DNA from: Erythrobacter sp.
GTDB taxonomy: Bacteria; Pseudomonadota; Alphaproteobacteria; Sphingomonadales; Sphingomonadaceae
Direction: 5' to 3'
NCBI RefSeq assembly: GCF_030066995.1
Contig: NZ_JASJAP010000003.1
Coordinates: 248,001 to 312,000 of the forward strand
DNA length: 64,000 nucleotides
Shown here: piece by piece, positions 55,357 through 64,000 of the stretch
How positions within the stretch are numbered: position 1 is the first letter of the stretch
Layout of the letters: every line of letters starts with the position of its first letter
Program-made: the position numbers and the translations under genes
The notes under the pieces: generated by a model
The model's database searches: none
What the model was told of the DNA's origin: nothing
What the model saw: the letters and a program-made list of their open reading frames with translations, nothing else

Positions 55357-56520
55357 ATGGCGACCATCTCTGCCTGTGTACTTGGCGCGATTCCCGGCGA
55401 TCCGCACGTCGTCGCTACGCTGGCGCTTGGCGCGCTGGGGCTGGCGGACGCCCCTTTGGCGCTGGGCGTCGCGGTCGGGACAGAAACGCTCCTTTTGCTC
55501 GTCGCTCTCATGATCGCGGTGGCGTTGGTGTCTCTTGGCACGGTCGTCGCCGTCCGGCGCGAGGCGCGCGACGCGGCCCGGCTCGCTCGCCAGCGCGCGC
55601 GGGCCATGAACGAGCTGCTGCGCACCGTGCGCATGGCCGAGAACATGGCCGATCTGGGGGTATGGCAATACGATCCCGTAACGGGCGAGCAGCAATGGTC
55701 CGACGGGATGCGACAATTGTTCGGCGTCGACCACACGGACGAGTTTGTCGCCGGGGACGCCGAGACGCTGCTCTACGCCAACGACATCGATCTGATCTCG
55801 CAGGTCTCGCAGCGCGCTAACGAGCGCACGCCCTTCACCTTGCGCTACGAAATTCATGGCTATGACGGTGTTCCACGTTCAATCTGTGTGCAGGCGTGCA
55901 ACCTGTTCGGGGAAGGCGGCGTTGTCGTGAGGATCGTGGCGGTGGTGCGCGATGTCACCGACCAGATAAGCCGCGAGCGGCAGCTTGAGGATTCGCGTAT
56001 GGCCGCCATTCGCGAGGCGCGGCGCGCGCGCGAGCTGGCTGACACCGATCCGCTGACCGGCCTTGCCAACCGCAGGCGGGTGATGGCCGAACTCGATCGC
56101 CTCATCATCGAAGCGCGCCAGGAGCGTAAGCCGCTGGTCCTGATCGTGTTCGATATCGACCGCTTCAAACAGGTCAACGACACTCATGGCCATCTGGAGG
56201 GCGACAAGGTGCTCAGACGCGTGGCGCAGATCAGCCAGGACCATGTGCGTGATCTCGACCTTGTGGGCCGGGTGGGCGGCGAAGAGTTTGTATGGGTCGT
56301 CCCGCAGGTCAGCCAGTTTCAGGCCGAGCCGATGGCGCAGCGCCTGCGCGAAGCGGTGGAGAACGGAAGCGGGGTCGGGGCGGTGCCTCATGTGACGATC
56401 AGCGTCGGCCTTGCCGAACTGCAGGACGGCGACACCTCGCTCACCCTGTTTTCGCGCGCGGACAACGCGCTCTACGCCGCGAAGAAGGGCGGGCGAAACA
56501 CCGTCAAGCTCGCCGCCTGA
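55357..56520 (+). CDS. Membrane diguanylate cyclase (PAS-GGDEF)
   Basis: A 387-residue protein: an N-terminal hydrophobic region (about 25-60) that probably anchors it, a PAS-like region (about 95-205; LGVWQYDPVTGEQQWSDGMRQLFGV), and a GGDEF domain (TDPLTGLANRRRVM ... RVGGEEF). GGEEF is an active form, and the inhibitory RxxD site RDLD lies five residues before it. It makes c-di-GMP under product inhibition. Start at 55357 is preferred over TTG 55327. Confidence 0.92.
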   Translation: MATISACVLGAIPGDPHVVATLALGALGLADAPLALGVAVGTETLLLLVALMIAVALVSLGTVVAVRREARDAARLARQRARAMNELLRTVRMAENMADLGVWQYDPVTGEQQWSDGMRQLFGVDHTDEFVAGDAETLLYANDIDLISQVSQRANERTPFTLRYEIHGYDGVPRSICVQACNLFGEGGVVVRIVAVVRDVTDQISRERQLEDSRMAAIREARRARELADTDPLTGLANRRRVMAELDRLIIEARQERKPLVLIVFDIDRFKQVNDTHGHLEGDKVLRRVAQISQDHVRDLDLVGRVGGEEFVWVVPQVSQFQAEPMAQRLREAVENGSGVGAVPHVTISVGLAELQDGDTSLTLFSRADNALYAAKKGGRNTVKLAA

Positions 56521-56670
56521 ACCATCGCCAGGCTTGCCTGTCAGTCGCGTTTGACATCGGCTTGCGACAAGCTGGCCTGAAATAAAGCTCTGACACGCCT
56601 TTCTTTTGTCACGGTGATGGGCCATGCCGCACGCTCGCTTCTGATGGGAGCGCAAATGCGAGGATGGCCG

Positions 56671-57966
56671 ATGAGCAAAACCGCGAGCAAACGCCCCGAT
56701 CCCGGGATCGCAGGATCGCCTGGCGAACCGGGCCTTGCGCGCCGCTTTGCCGCCACGCGCGCTCTGAGCGAGGCGCTTGTCGCGCCGCTCAGCGAAGCGG
56801 ATGCGTGCCTTCAGTCGATGGAGGATGCCTCGCCCGCCAAGTGGCATCTGGCGCACACGACGTGGTTTTGGGAGACCTTTCTGCTGCGCGATCGCCGGGC
56901 CGGATACCGTCTGTTCGATGATCGCTATCCCTATCTCTTCAATTCCTATTACGAGGCCGAGGGCGCGCGCCACGCGCGATGCGCGCGCGGGCTGCTGTCG
57001 CGCCCGAGCCTTGTCGAGATCCTCGAATGGCGCGCGGTGGTCGATCGGGCGATGGAGGACATGTTGGACGATCCCGCGCTCTCGCTGCTCATCGAGCTGG
57101 GTATCGCACACGAGCAGCAGCACATTGAGTTGCTGCTGACCGACATAAAGCACGCTCTGTTCCAGAACCCGCTTGGCCCGCAGATGTGGGAGAGCGCGCC
57201 GGGCCCGTGCGCGGGAGGGGCGTGCGCAGGGGGCGCCGAAATGGGTTGGCACGCGCACCCCGGCGGTGTGGCGCGCATCGGCCATGACGGTGAGGGCTTT
57301 GCCTTCGACAATGAAGGCCCCGCGCATCGCGTCCTGTTGGAGCCCTTTACGCTTGCCGACGGTCTAATCACCAACGCCGAGTGGGACCAGTTCATCGCCG
57401 ATGGTGGCTATCGCACGGCGAGCCTGTGGCTGGCCGATGGCTGGGCCTGGGTGAACGAGAACGCGATCACCGCGCCGCTCTATTGGCGAGGGGCCGAGCG
57501 CTTTACGCACACCGGCTGGCGCGAGCGCGATCCGAACGCGCCGGTGACGCATATCTCGCAATTCGAAGCGGACGCGTTTGCAGGCTGGGCCGGAGCCCGG
57601 CTGCCTACCGAATTCGAATGGGAGGCGATCGCGCGCGGACAGGACGCCGAGGGCACGCCCGCCGCGCACGATGCGAACGCGGGCAACCAGCTCGACCGCG
57701 CTACGCCGCCGGACCCGCGCGGCGGCGGTGATCTGTTCGGCGACGTCTGGCAATTCACTTCGTCCGCCTATCTGCCCTATCCGCGCTTTCGCGTCGCCGA
57801 GGGCGCGGTCGGCGAATATAACGGCAAGTTCATGAGCGGGCAGAGCGTGCTGAAGGGCGCGAGCTGCGCGAGCGTGCGCGGCCACTCGCGGGCCTCTTAT
57901 CGTAACTTCTTCTACCCCCATCAGCGCTGGCAATTCACTGGCCTGCGCCTTGCCAAGGATCTCTAA
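56671..57966 (+). CDS. egtB: Ergothioneine biosynthesis protein EgtB
   Basis: A 431-residue iron-dependent sulfoxide synthase, which joins hercynine to a thiol. The N-terminal DinB-like domain has HLAHTTWFWETF and HEQQHIELLLTD (His ligands); the C-terminal FGE-sulfatase-like domain has RLPTEFEWEAIA and SVRGHSRASYRNFFYPHQRWQF. Start at 56671 (MSKTASKRP). egtD begins 3 bases after its stop. No egtA, egtC or egtE is in the window. Confidence 0.93.
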   Translation: MSKTASKRPDPGIAGSPGEPGLARRFAATRALSEALVAPLSEADACLQSMEDASPAKWHLAHTTWFWETFLLRDRRAGYRLFDDRYPYLFNSYYEAEGARHARCARGLLSRPSLVEILEWRAVVDRAMEDMLDDPALSLLIELGIAHEQQHIELLLTDIKHALFQNPLGPQMWESAPGPCAGGACAGGAEMGWHAHPGGVARIGHDGEGFAFDNEGPAHRVLLEPFTLADGLITNAEWDQFIADGGYRTASLWLADGWAWVNENAITAPLYWRGAERFTHTGWRERDPNAPVTHISQFEADAFAGWAGARLPTEFEWEAIARGQDAEGTPAAHDANAGNQLDRATPPDPRGGGDLFGDVWQFTSSAYLPYPRFRVAEGAVGEYNGKFMSGQSVLKGASCASVRGHSRASYRNFFYPHQRWQFTGLRLAKDL

Positions 57967-57969
57967 GCC

Positions 57970-58956
57970 ATGCCCCAGGAACGCGGCCTAGCGCTGGTTG
58001 AACGCGACGCAGACGGGATCGACACGGCCTTTCGCGCCGATGTGCTCGACGGCCTGTCGCAGCCGCAAAAGGCGATTCCGGCTCGCTGGCTGTACGATGA
58101 CGCGGGTTCGCAATTGTTCGAAGAAATCACCAAGCTGCCCGAATACTACCCGACCCGCGCGGAAACCGAGATCCTGAAAGCGCGCGGGCGTGAATTCGCA
58201 AAGCGGATCGGCACAGGCCGCGCGGTGATCGAGTTTGGCTCGGGCTCTTCGGTCAAGACGCCGCTGCTGCTTGAGGCGATCGACCCCGCCGCCTACGTCC
58301 CGCTCGACATTTCGGGCGATTTCCTGCGCGCCTCGGCCCGCGAATTGGGCGCCAAGTTTCCCGGCCTTCCCGTGCACCCGGTCGAAGCGGATTTCATGCG
58401 CCGCGTCGAATTGCCCAAGGCCGTGGAAGACCTGCCCAAACTCGGCTTCTTTCCAGGCTCGACCATCGGCAACATGGTGGCCCCGAGCGCGGTGGATTTG
58501 CTGCGCACCATGCGCGCGACCTTGGGTGAGGGCGCCAAGCTGTTGATCGGGATGGACCTTATCAAGAACAAGGACACGCTGATCGCGGCCTATGACGATG
58601 AGGCGGGCGTCACGGCGCGCTTCAACCTCAATCTCGTCCACCGTATAAACCGGCAGCTGAAAGGCGATATTCCCGTCGACGCGCTGAAGCACGAGGCGCG
58701 CTGGAACGACGAGCACGCCCGGATCGAGATGCATCTGGTCGCGACGCGCGCGATGGTGTTCACGGTGGCGGGCAAGGGCTTTGCGATGGCCAAGGGCGAG
58801 AGCTTTCACACCGAGAACAGCCACAAGTTCAGCCGTCGCACCTCTTACATGGCGCTGCTGGCGGGCGGGTGGGAACCCGAGGCGCGCTGGCTCGACAGCG
58901 AAGAGCGTTTCTCGCTGCTGCTTGCCGAGGCGAGACCGCCGCGCATGGCGCCCTGA
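57970..58956 (+). CDS. egtD: L-histidine N(alpha)-methyltransferase EgtD
   Basis: A 328-residue SAM methyltransferase that trimethylates histidine to hercynine. RWLYDDAGSQLFEEITKLPEYYPTRAE and the SAM motif EFGSGSSVKT identify the family, with PGSTIGNM and HTENSHKFS farther on. It forms a two-gene unit with egtB. Confidence 0.94.
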   Translation: MPQERGLALVERDADGIDTAFRADVLDGLSQPQKAIPARWLYDDAGSQLFEEITKLPEYYPTRAETEILKARGREFAKRIGTGRAVIEFGSGSSVKTPLLLEAIDPAAYVPLDISGDFLRASARELGAKFPGLPVHPVEADFMRRVELPKAVEDLPKLGFFPGSTIGNMVAPSAVDLLRTMRATLGEGAKLLIGMDLIKNKDTLIAAYDDEAGVTARFNLNLVHRINRQLKGDIPVDALKHEARWNDEHARIEMHLVATRAMVFTVAGKGFAMAKGESFHTENSHKFSRRTSYMALLAGGWEPEARWLDSEERFSLLLAEARPPRMAP

Positions 58957-58993
58957 AACGAAACCGGGTGGGAAGTGGGGCGTTGAGCCTTCC

Positions 58994-59968
58994 ATGAGCG
59001 CATCACACAGCGATATCGCGATCATCGGCGCCGGCATGGCGGGGCTGGCCTGCGCGACCAGGCTCAAGGCGGCTGGCCGCTTGGTGCGGGTGTTCGACAA
59101 GGGACGCGGACCGGGCGGTCGCATGGCCGCGCGGCGGGTCGAACTGAACGGCGAAACCGTGCGCTTCGATCACGGCGCGCAATACTTCACAGCGCGCGAT
59201 CCGGCCTTTCGCGACGCGGTAGCAGGCTGGGAAGCGCAAGGCGTGGTGGCGCGCTGGCACGCGGCCTCGCGGGCCGCGGAAGACCCCGCCTTTGTCGGCG
59301 CGCCCGGCATGAACGGGCCGATCAAGGCGATGGCCAACGCGGTCGGGGGTGTGCATTGGAGCACCCGGATCAAAGACCTCACGCGCGACGGCGATATGTG
59401 GCGCATGACCACGACCGACAGCGCGGACTACACCGCCAGCACCGTCTTGATCGCGATTCCCGCTGAACAGGCGAGCGACCTGTTGCAAACGGTCGCACCC
59501 GAATTCGCCGATATCGCCGCGAGCGTCACATCCGAACCGTGCTGGGCGGTCATGGCCGCCTTTGCCCGGCCTCTCGCGATCGAACCGGATACCTTGCGCG
59601 ATGCCGAGGCGAAGATCTCTTGGGCGGCGCGCAATTCGGCCAAGCCGGGGCGCGGCGGGCCGGAGGGCTGGGTGCTGCACGCCTCACCGCGGCGCAGTCG
59701 CCAGATCATCGACCGGGCCAAACAGGACGCCGCCGAAATCCTGCTCGCCGATTTCTTCGATCAAACCGGCACGGATCGTGTGGACCCCATCCACCTTGTC
59801 GCTCACCGCTGGCTGTACGCGCAGCCCACCAGCCTCAAGGGCGAGCCGGCGCGCTACGAGCCCAAGGCGCGGATCGGGATTGCGGGAGATTACCTGCACA
59901 GCCCGCGCGTCGAGGGAGCGTGGGTATCGGGGACCGCGCTGGCGGATCTGGTTCTGGGCGGTGGCTAG
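58994..59968 (+). CDS. FAD-dependent oxidoreductase (renalase-like)
   Basis: A 324-residue FAD protein. The N-terminal dinucleotide motif IIGAGMAGLACATRLKAAG, the following FDKGRGPGGRMAARR and RFDHGAQYFTARD, and the C-terminal GIAGDYLHSPRVEGAWVSG are typical of renalase/amine-oxidase-like NAD(P)H oxidoreductases. Start at 58994; the frame from 58781 overlaps egtD. It follows egtD by 37 bases and may be cotranscribed; a role with ergothioneine is speculative. Confidence 0.85.
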   Translation: MSASHSDIAIIGAGMAGLACATRLKAAGRLVRVFDKGRGPGGRMAARRVELNGETVRFDHGAQYFTARDPAFRDAVAGWEAQGVVARWHAASRAAEDPAFVGAPGMNGPIKAMANAVGGVHWSTRIKDLTRDGDMWRMTTTDSADYTASTVLIAIPAEQASDLLQTVAPEFADIAASVTSEPCWAVMAAFARPLAIEPDTLRDAEAKISWAARNSAKPGRGGPEGWVLHASPRRSRQIIDRAKQDAAEILLADFFDQTGTDRVDPIHLVAHRWLYAQPTSLKGEPARYEPKARIGIAGDYLHSPRVEGAWVSGTALADLVLGGG

Positions 59969-60055
59969 CTCCCACATTGCGATTTCGGTCCGAAGGGCCG
60001 CAAGCGCGACCGTGCGCCCGGACCGGCCCCGCAGTGGAGCGAAGCGAAACGAAGG

Positions 60056-60084
60056 GCATTGCCGGGAGGACGAACCGGCAATGC
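60056..60084 (+). repeat. Dispersed repeat/hairpin after the FAD gene
   Basis: GCATTGCCGG and CCGGCAATGC form a perfect 10-bp stem with a 9-base loop. It ends a dispersed-repeat-like stretch (about 59985-60090, containing GGAGCGAAGCGAAACGAAGG) between the FAD gene and tRNA-Gln. It may also end the FAD transcript. Confidence 0.6.
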
Positions 60085-60102
60085 CGGTTCATGAAGCAGG
60101 AA

Positions 60103-60177
60103 TGGCTGGGGTGGCAGGGATCGAACCTGCGAATGGCGGTACCAAAAACCGCTGCCTTACCACTTGGCTACACCCCA
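60103..60177 (-). tRNA. tRNA-Gln (anticodon TTG)
   Basis: A 75-nt tRNA read leftward. Acceptor TGGGGTG pairs with CACCCCA, discriminator G and an encoded CCA tail (60103-60105). The anticodon stem GCGGT/ACCGC encloses TTTTGGT with anticodon TTG. The T arm carries GGTTCGATCC. D arm AGCC...GGCA is normal. The opposite strand reads as a spurious peptide (GWQGSNLRMAVPKTA), not a gene. Confidence 0.97.
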
Positions 60178-60238
60178 GCAGGAGGAGGGCCGTATAACGC
60201 GCCCCGCACAAATGTGAAGGCTCTAATCGCGCTGGTCC

Positions 60239-61666
60239 TCACACGGTCGAACGCCGCGCGGTGAGATCGGTTTCCACTTGTCGCATCAGCTTGTGGCTGA
60301 GCGGGTAGAACATCATCGCGATACCGGCCGGGATCAGGACGAGGCCGGGCAGCCAGGCGAAGGCGAACTCGATGCCCGCCAGCGCCTCGGCGCTTTGCGC
60401 AACCTCGCGCTCAAAGCCGGTCAGCTCCAGCACCAGCCCCGGCGTTGCAGCGCCAAGCCCCGCGCCCACCTTCACCGCGAAGATCGAGGCCGACATGGTC
60501 AGCGCGGTCATCTGCACGCCCGAGCGCCAGTCGATGAACTCGGCGATATCGGTGAACATCGAGAAGGATAGCACCATAAGAAACCCAAAGCCGGTCCCGA
60601 CCATCAATTGCGCGAGCGTCTGCGGCCAGACCGCGTCGAGCGGCAGGAGGTAGAAGATCGCGATGCCGCTGATCTTCATGAGGCCGCCTGTGATGATCAG
60701 GTGCGACTTCTCGAACCGTCTTTGCAGCGCGTAGCCCAGCACAACTCCGCTCACCTGGCCCAGCGCCAGCGCGGTCAGGAACAGGCCGAAGCGGTCGAGG
60801 AACAGGAAGACAGGCGCGCCGTCATCGCCCGCGACATATTTGAACCAGAACCGCGCGCTGGTGGCGCGGCTGGCGATGGAGAGGACGCCGAAAATCGCTG
60901 CAATCGCGGTGGCGATCCACGCGCCGGTGCGCACCAGTCGGCCCAGATCGCCCTTGACCGAGCCGGTGGTGGGCGCGGCGGGTATGCGCTCCTTGGTGGT
61001 CGCAAAGGTGATGAGAAAGCACAGGCTCGAAATTGCAGCGAACAGCCCCATGGTGAGCTTGATGCCGAGCGCTTCGTCCCCGCCGCCCAACTCGCGCACC
61101 AAAGTGGTCGCCAATACCCCCACCATGATGCCGGCAAAACCGGAGAAGAACATGCGATAGGCGGTCACATTCGCGCGTTGCTCGGTGGAAGGCGAGATCA
61201 CGCCGAGCAGACCGGAATAGGGCACATTGGTCGCGGTAAACGCCAGCATACACAGACCGTAGCTGACGTAGGCCCAGACCAGCAGCCAGCCGGGCGACAG
61301 ATCGGCCGCGGCGAAGATCAGGTAGCCCGTCACTCCATAGGGGATCGCGCCGAATGCGATGTAAGGCCGATAACGCCCCCAGCGGGTGCGGGTGCGATCG
61401 CTGATCATCCCCATCACAGGATCGGTGAACGCGTCGAACACGCGGCTCAAAAGCAGCATGAGCGCCATCGCTGCGGGTGCGACGCCGCCCAGATCGACGA
61501 AGAAAAACAGCAGGTAAGCGCTGAAGAAGTTGAGATAGAGCCCTGAGGGGATGTCCCCCAGTCCATAGCCCAGCTTTTCGATTAGGCCGATGCGCTCATC
61601 CGCCCCTTTTTCCGCTGGTGTGTCCGCCGGTGATGGCGCGCTCGGTATGGTTGGCTGTGAGGCCAA
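60239..61666 (-). CDS. MFS transporter, GPH (MelB-like) sugar:cation symporter family
   Basis: A 475-residue twelve-helix membrane protein. GYGLGDIPSGLYLNFFSAYLLFFF, DAFTDPVMGMISDRTRTRWGRYRPY, and the WRSGVQMTALT segment in the C-terminal half are characteristic of glycoside-pentoside-hexuronide:cation symporters. The TTG at 61666 is the likely start; the next Met is already in the transmembrane part. Substrate unknown. Confidence 0.88.
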   Translation of the reverse strand: MASQPTIPSAPSPADTPAEKGADERIGLIEKLGYGLGDIPSGLYLNFFSAYLLFFFVDLGGVAPAAMALMLLLSRVFDAFTDPVMGMISDRTRTRWGRYRPYIAFGAIPYGVTGYLIFAAADLSPGWLLVWAYVSYGLCMLAFTATNVPYSGLLGVISPSTEQRANVTAYRMFFSGFAGIMVGVLATTLVRELGGGDEALGIKLTMGLFAAISSLCFLITFATTKERIPAAPTTGSVKGDLGRLVRTGAWIATAIAAIFGVLSIASRATSARFWFKYVAGDDGAPVFLFLDRFGLFLTALALGQVSGVVLGYALQRRFEKSHLIITGGLMKISGIAIFYLLPLDAVWPQTLAQLMVGTGFGFLMVLSFSMFTDIAEFIDWRSGVQMTALTMSASIFAVKVGAGLGAATPGLVLELTGFEREVAQSAEALAGIEFAFAWLPGLVLIPAGIAMMFYPLSHKLMRQVETDLTARRSTV

Positions 61667-61750
61667 TCGCGATTTCCTCTCACTGCCAATCGATAATGGG
61701 CCCGGACCGAAGCAATTTCCAGCCCATTATCCTTTGGTCAAGCGGAGGGG

Positions 61751-62617
61751 TCAGAACGACCAGTCGAGCTTCTTGCCTTCGAAATCGGCCGCCGAGTGCC
61801 GCTCGATCAGCTGCGTTTCCTCATCGCCCCACGACTTGTTGACGATGCGCCCGCGCTGAACCGCAGGCCGCGCGGCGATCTCGCGCGCCCAGCGACCGAC
61901 ATTCTCGTAGCCGTCGATCGAGAGGAAGGTCTTGGCCTCGTTATAGATCGTGCCGGCGACGAACGGGGCGAGCCAGGGCCAGTTGGCGACATCGGCAATC
62001 GTGTATTCGTCGCCCGCCAGATAGCGCGTTTTTGCCAGGCGCTGGTCGACTACATCGAAGATACGCTTGGCTTCCATCGCGTAGCGGTTGATCGGGTATT
62101 CGTACTTGTCCGGCGCGTAGGCGTAGAAGTGGCCAAAGCCCCCGCCGATAAAGGGGCCGGTGCCGACCTGGAAGAAGACCCAGCTCAAGACCTCGGCTCT
62201 GGCGGCGGGATCGGCGGGAAGGAATTCTCCGAATTTTTCGGCAAGGTGAACGAGGATGGCGCCGGATTCGAACACGCGGAAGGGTTTACCGCCGCTCTTG
62301 TCCAGCAGCGCGGGGATCTTCGAGTTGGGGTTGACCGCGACAAAGCCGCTGGTGAACTGCACGGCCTCGCTGATATTGACCGTGTAGGCGTCGTATTCAG
62401 CCCCTGCATGGCCCTTTTCGAGCAGCTCTTCGAACATGATGGTCGCCTTGACGCCGTTGGGCGTAGCGAGGCTGTAGAGCTGGAACGGGTGGTCGCCCTC
62501 GGGCAAGTCCTTCTCTTCGCGCGCGCCCGCGGTGGGGCGGTTGATGCTGGCGAACCGCCCGCCCGATTCGGTGTCGTGCGTCCAGACTTCGGGCGGCGTG
62601 TAGGTGGGATCGGCCAT
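61751..62617 (-). CDS. yghU: Glutathione-dependent disulfide-bond oxidoreductase (YghU-like GST)
   Basis: A 288-residue Nu-class GST of the YghU type. The long N terminus (YTPPEVWTHDTESGGRFASINRPTAGAREEKDLPEG) precedes the thioredoxin fold, with LYSLATPNGVKATIMFEEL and VNISEAVQFTSGFVAVNPNSKIPAL; ESGAILVHLAEKF binds glutathione. YghU relatives reduce disulfides with two glutathiones. The true start is 62617 (MADPTYTPP); the 725-residue open frame is an antisense extension over nadE. Confidence 0.9.
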   Translation of the reverse strand: MADPTYTPPEVWTHDTESGGRFASINRPTAGAREEKDLPEGDHPFQLYSLATPNGVKATIMFEELLEKGHAGAEYDAYTVNISEAVQFTSGFVAVNPNSKIPALLDKSGGKPFRVFESGAILVHLAEKFGEFLPADPAARAEVLSWVFFQVGTGPFIGGGFGHFYAYAPDKYEYPINRYAMEAKRIFDVVDQRLAKTRYLAGDEYTIADVANWPWLAPFVAGTIYNEAKTFLSIDGYENVGRWAREIAARPAVQRGRIVNKSWGDEETQLIERHSAADFEGKKLDWSF

Positions 62618-62779
62618 GGTACGTGTTCTCCTGATTGAGAGCGGAAATGCGGTAACACCCTGACGCGCTTCCAACTGGCGCTTTGTCACCTTGCGCGCAA
62701 CCGCCCCGATGGCTGCAATCGCTGCTAGTCCTGATAGCGCAGCTTTGCAGCCCTGCGCGAAGCCGCTAGAGCGCATCGC

Positions 62780-64000
62780 ATGGCCGAGACCGCAACCACC
62801 CACCGCTTTTTCGACATGCACGCGCAGGGCTTTGTGCGCGTGGCGACTTCGACACCGTGCGTGCGACCGGCGGATGTGGCCTCCAACACGGCGGGGGTGA
62901 TAAGCGAGGCGCGGCGCGCGGCGCAGAGCCATGTCGACCTGCTGGTCTATCCCGAGCTGACGCTGTCGTCCTACGCGATCGACGACCTGCATCTTCAGGC
63001 TGCGCTGCTGGACCGGGTGGAGCAAGGCGTCGCCGAGGTGATCGAGGCGAGCCGTGATCTTGCCCCGGTGCTGATAATCGGAGCGCCGCTGCGCCGGGGC
63101 GACAAGATCTTCAATTGCGCGCTGGTGATCGCGGGCGGCGAGCTGCTGGGCGTGGTGCCCAAGAGCTATCTTCCCAATTACCGCGAGTTTTATGAAAAGC
63201 GCTATTTTGCGCATGGCCGCGATTGCCAGGATCTGTGGATCGCGGTGGCAGGAGAGGAGGTGCCGTTCGGGACCGATCTGGTGTTCGCCGCCTCGAACCT
63301 GCCCGGCTTCACCTTTGGCGTCGAGATTTGCGAGGACTTCTGGGCGCCCTATCCCCCCGGCCACATGGCCGCGCTCGCGGGCGCGCGCATCGTGTGCAAC
63401 CTTTCTGCCTCGCCGATCACGATCGGGCGCGCCGATGACCGCCACTTGCATTGCCGCTCCAGCTCTTCGCGGGCCATGTGCGCGTATGTCTATTCGGCGA
63501 GCGGCCACGGGGAGAGCACGACCGACCTCGCCTGGGACGGGCAGGGCGTGATCTACGAGCTTGGCGGATTGCTTGGCGAAAGCACCCGCTTCGATCTCGA
63601 GCCCGAGCTGTGCATCGTCGATGTCGACACCGATCGCATCGCGCTGGAGCGAATGCGCAACGGCACGTTCAACGACGCCGCCGAAGCGCATGGTCGGCCC
63701 GAAGATACGTTCCGCCGTGTGGTGTTCGAACACGCCTGTGACGAAGGCGATGTCGGTCTCATGCGCCCGGTGCGCCGCTTTCCGTTTGTGCCGAGCGATC
63801 CCAGGTCGCTGGACGAGGACTGCTATGAGGCCTTCAACATCCAGGTCGATGCGCTCATGCGCCGGATGCAGGCGACCGGTACCAAGAGCCTCATCATCGG
63901 GATTTCGGGCGGCCTTGATTCCACTCACGCGCTGATCGTGGCGGCCAAGGCCTGCGACCGGCTGGGCCTGCCGCGCAGCACGATCCGGGGCTACACCATG
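62780..64000 (+). CDS. nadE: Glutamine-dependent NAD(+) synthase, 5' part
   Basis: The first 407 codons of a two-domain NAD synthase; the gene runs off the right edge. The N-terminal nitrilase-type glutaminase has Glu in YPELTLSSY, Lys in PKSYLPNYREFYEKRYF and Cys in GVEICEDFW. The synthetase domain begins with the ATP P-loop SGGLDST (near 376). It amidates deamido-NAD using glutamine-derived ammonia. The ATG at 62780 (MAETATTHRFF) is the start; the 162-base gap before it shows no gene. Confidence 0.95.
   Translation, partial: MAETATTHRFFDMHAQGFVRVATSTPCVRPADVASNTAGVISEARRAAQSHVDLLVYPELTLSSYAIDDLHLQAALLDRVEQGVAEVIEASRDLAPVLIIGAPLRRGDKIFNCALVIAGGELLGVVPKSYLPNYREFYEKRYFAHGRDCQDLWIAVAGEEVPFGTDLVFAASNLPGFTFGVEICEDFWAPYPPGHMAALAGARIVCNLSASPITIGRADDRHLHCRSSSSRAMCAYVYSASGHGESTTDLAWDGQGVIYELGGLLGESTRFDLEPELCIVDVDTDRIALERMRNGTFNDAAEAHGRPEDTFRRVVFEHACDEGDVGLMRPVRRFPFVPSDPRSLDEDCYEAFNIQVDALMRRMQATGTKSLIIGISGGLDSTHALIVAAKACDRLGLPRSTIRGYTM

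Noticed and set aside
53860-55857. 665-residue leftward ORF
   Set aside because: Antisense shadow of the class II DAHP synthase and diguanylate cyclase genes; it has no family-like motif.
59539-60264. ORF running through the tRNA-Gln region
   Set aside because: Its C-terminal part is repeat DNA and the antisense of the tRNA; the first part is an alternative frame of the FAD gene.
62618-63928. Apparent fusion of the YghU-like GST with a 430-residue N-terminal domain
   Set aside because: The extension is the antisense strand of nadE, whose catalytic motifs are all present; GC-rich codon use opens the opposite frame.
1-64000. CRISPR array
   Set aside because: No regularly spaced direct repeats with unique spacers were seen; the repeats present are isolated inverted repeats.

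Overview
The window is a high-GC alphaproteobacterial chromosome segment. Gene content and order fit Sphingomonadales, most likely Erythrobacteraceae: rpmF-plsX-fabH-ihfA-merR, the dciA-dsbA-dsbA-smc block next to mutY, nifU/tsaB/rimI/mucR/fur/plsC, miaB-phoH-ybeY-corC, and short hairpin repeats (cores such as CGTCATTGCGAG and GCAATCCAG) scattered between genes. This assignment is inference from synteny and protein style; no rRNA is present. Genes are densely packed. No gene-free stretch exceeds 300 bases; the longest gap is 20374-20665, upstream of rpmF.

Layout. 1-8081: 3' end of a thioesterase-like gene; a leftward photolyase-GST-SDR group behind a small secreted protein; priA; two DUF2490 paralogues. 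8213-13506: transaldolase-like gene, cobT, a small membrane protein, a nitroreductase and cysS, which carries an in-frame palindromic insertion. 13647-17878: 2-hydroxyacid dehydrogenase, acetolactate-synthase-like enzyme and aldehyde dehydrogenase. 17901-20373: an S24/LexA-like repressor divergent from two small conserved genes, then an MBL-fold hydrolase convergent with an ArsR regulator. 20499-23858: ribosomal protein L32/lipid synthesis/IHF operon with a visible promoter. 23901-30927: smc, two DsbA-like thiol oxidoreductases, dciA, divergent mutY and a small membrane protein. 31053-37772: serine hydrolase, nudC, FrnE-like DsbA, DUF1295, DUF1489, mgtE, cyclophilin and a small nucleotidyltransferase-like gene.

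37769-38849 holds an alpha/beta-hydrolase-like gene and, beside it, a degenerate copy of its own 3' end next to a hairpin repeat. 38967-44442 is miaB-phoH-ybeY-corC, interrupted between phoH and ybeY by a lower-GC gene for a two-transmembrane protein with a C-terminal Nudix box. That architecture is the one described for Cap16 (2TM-NUDIX) effectors of CBASS anti-phage systems, but no cyclase gene is nearby; it is the best candidate for something undescribed. 44536-50565: LysR regulator, GNAT, and the leftward nifU-nitroreductase-tsaB-rimI-mucR-fur-plsC run. 50665-64000: secreted M16 protease, class II DAHP synthase, GGDEF diguanylate cyclase, ergothioneine genes egtB-egtD plus an FAD oxidoreductase, tRNA-Gln(TTG), MFS sugar/cation symporter, YghU-like GST and the 5' part of nadE.

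Most of the window is housekeeping: replication restart and helicase loading, chromosome condensation, translation and tRNA modification, phospholipid and fatty-acid initiation, and redox/UV protection. The accessory signals are the 2TM-Nudix gene, the repressor island, the gene remnant and the hairpin repeats.
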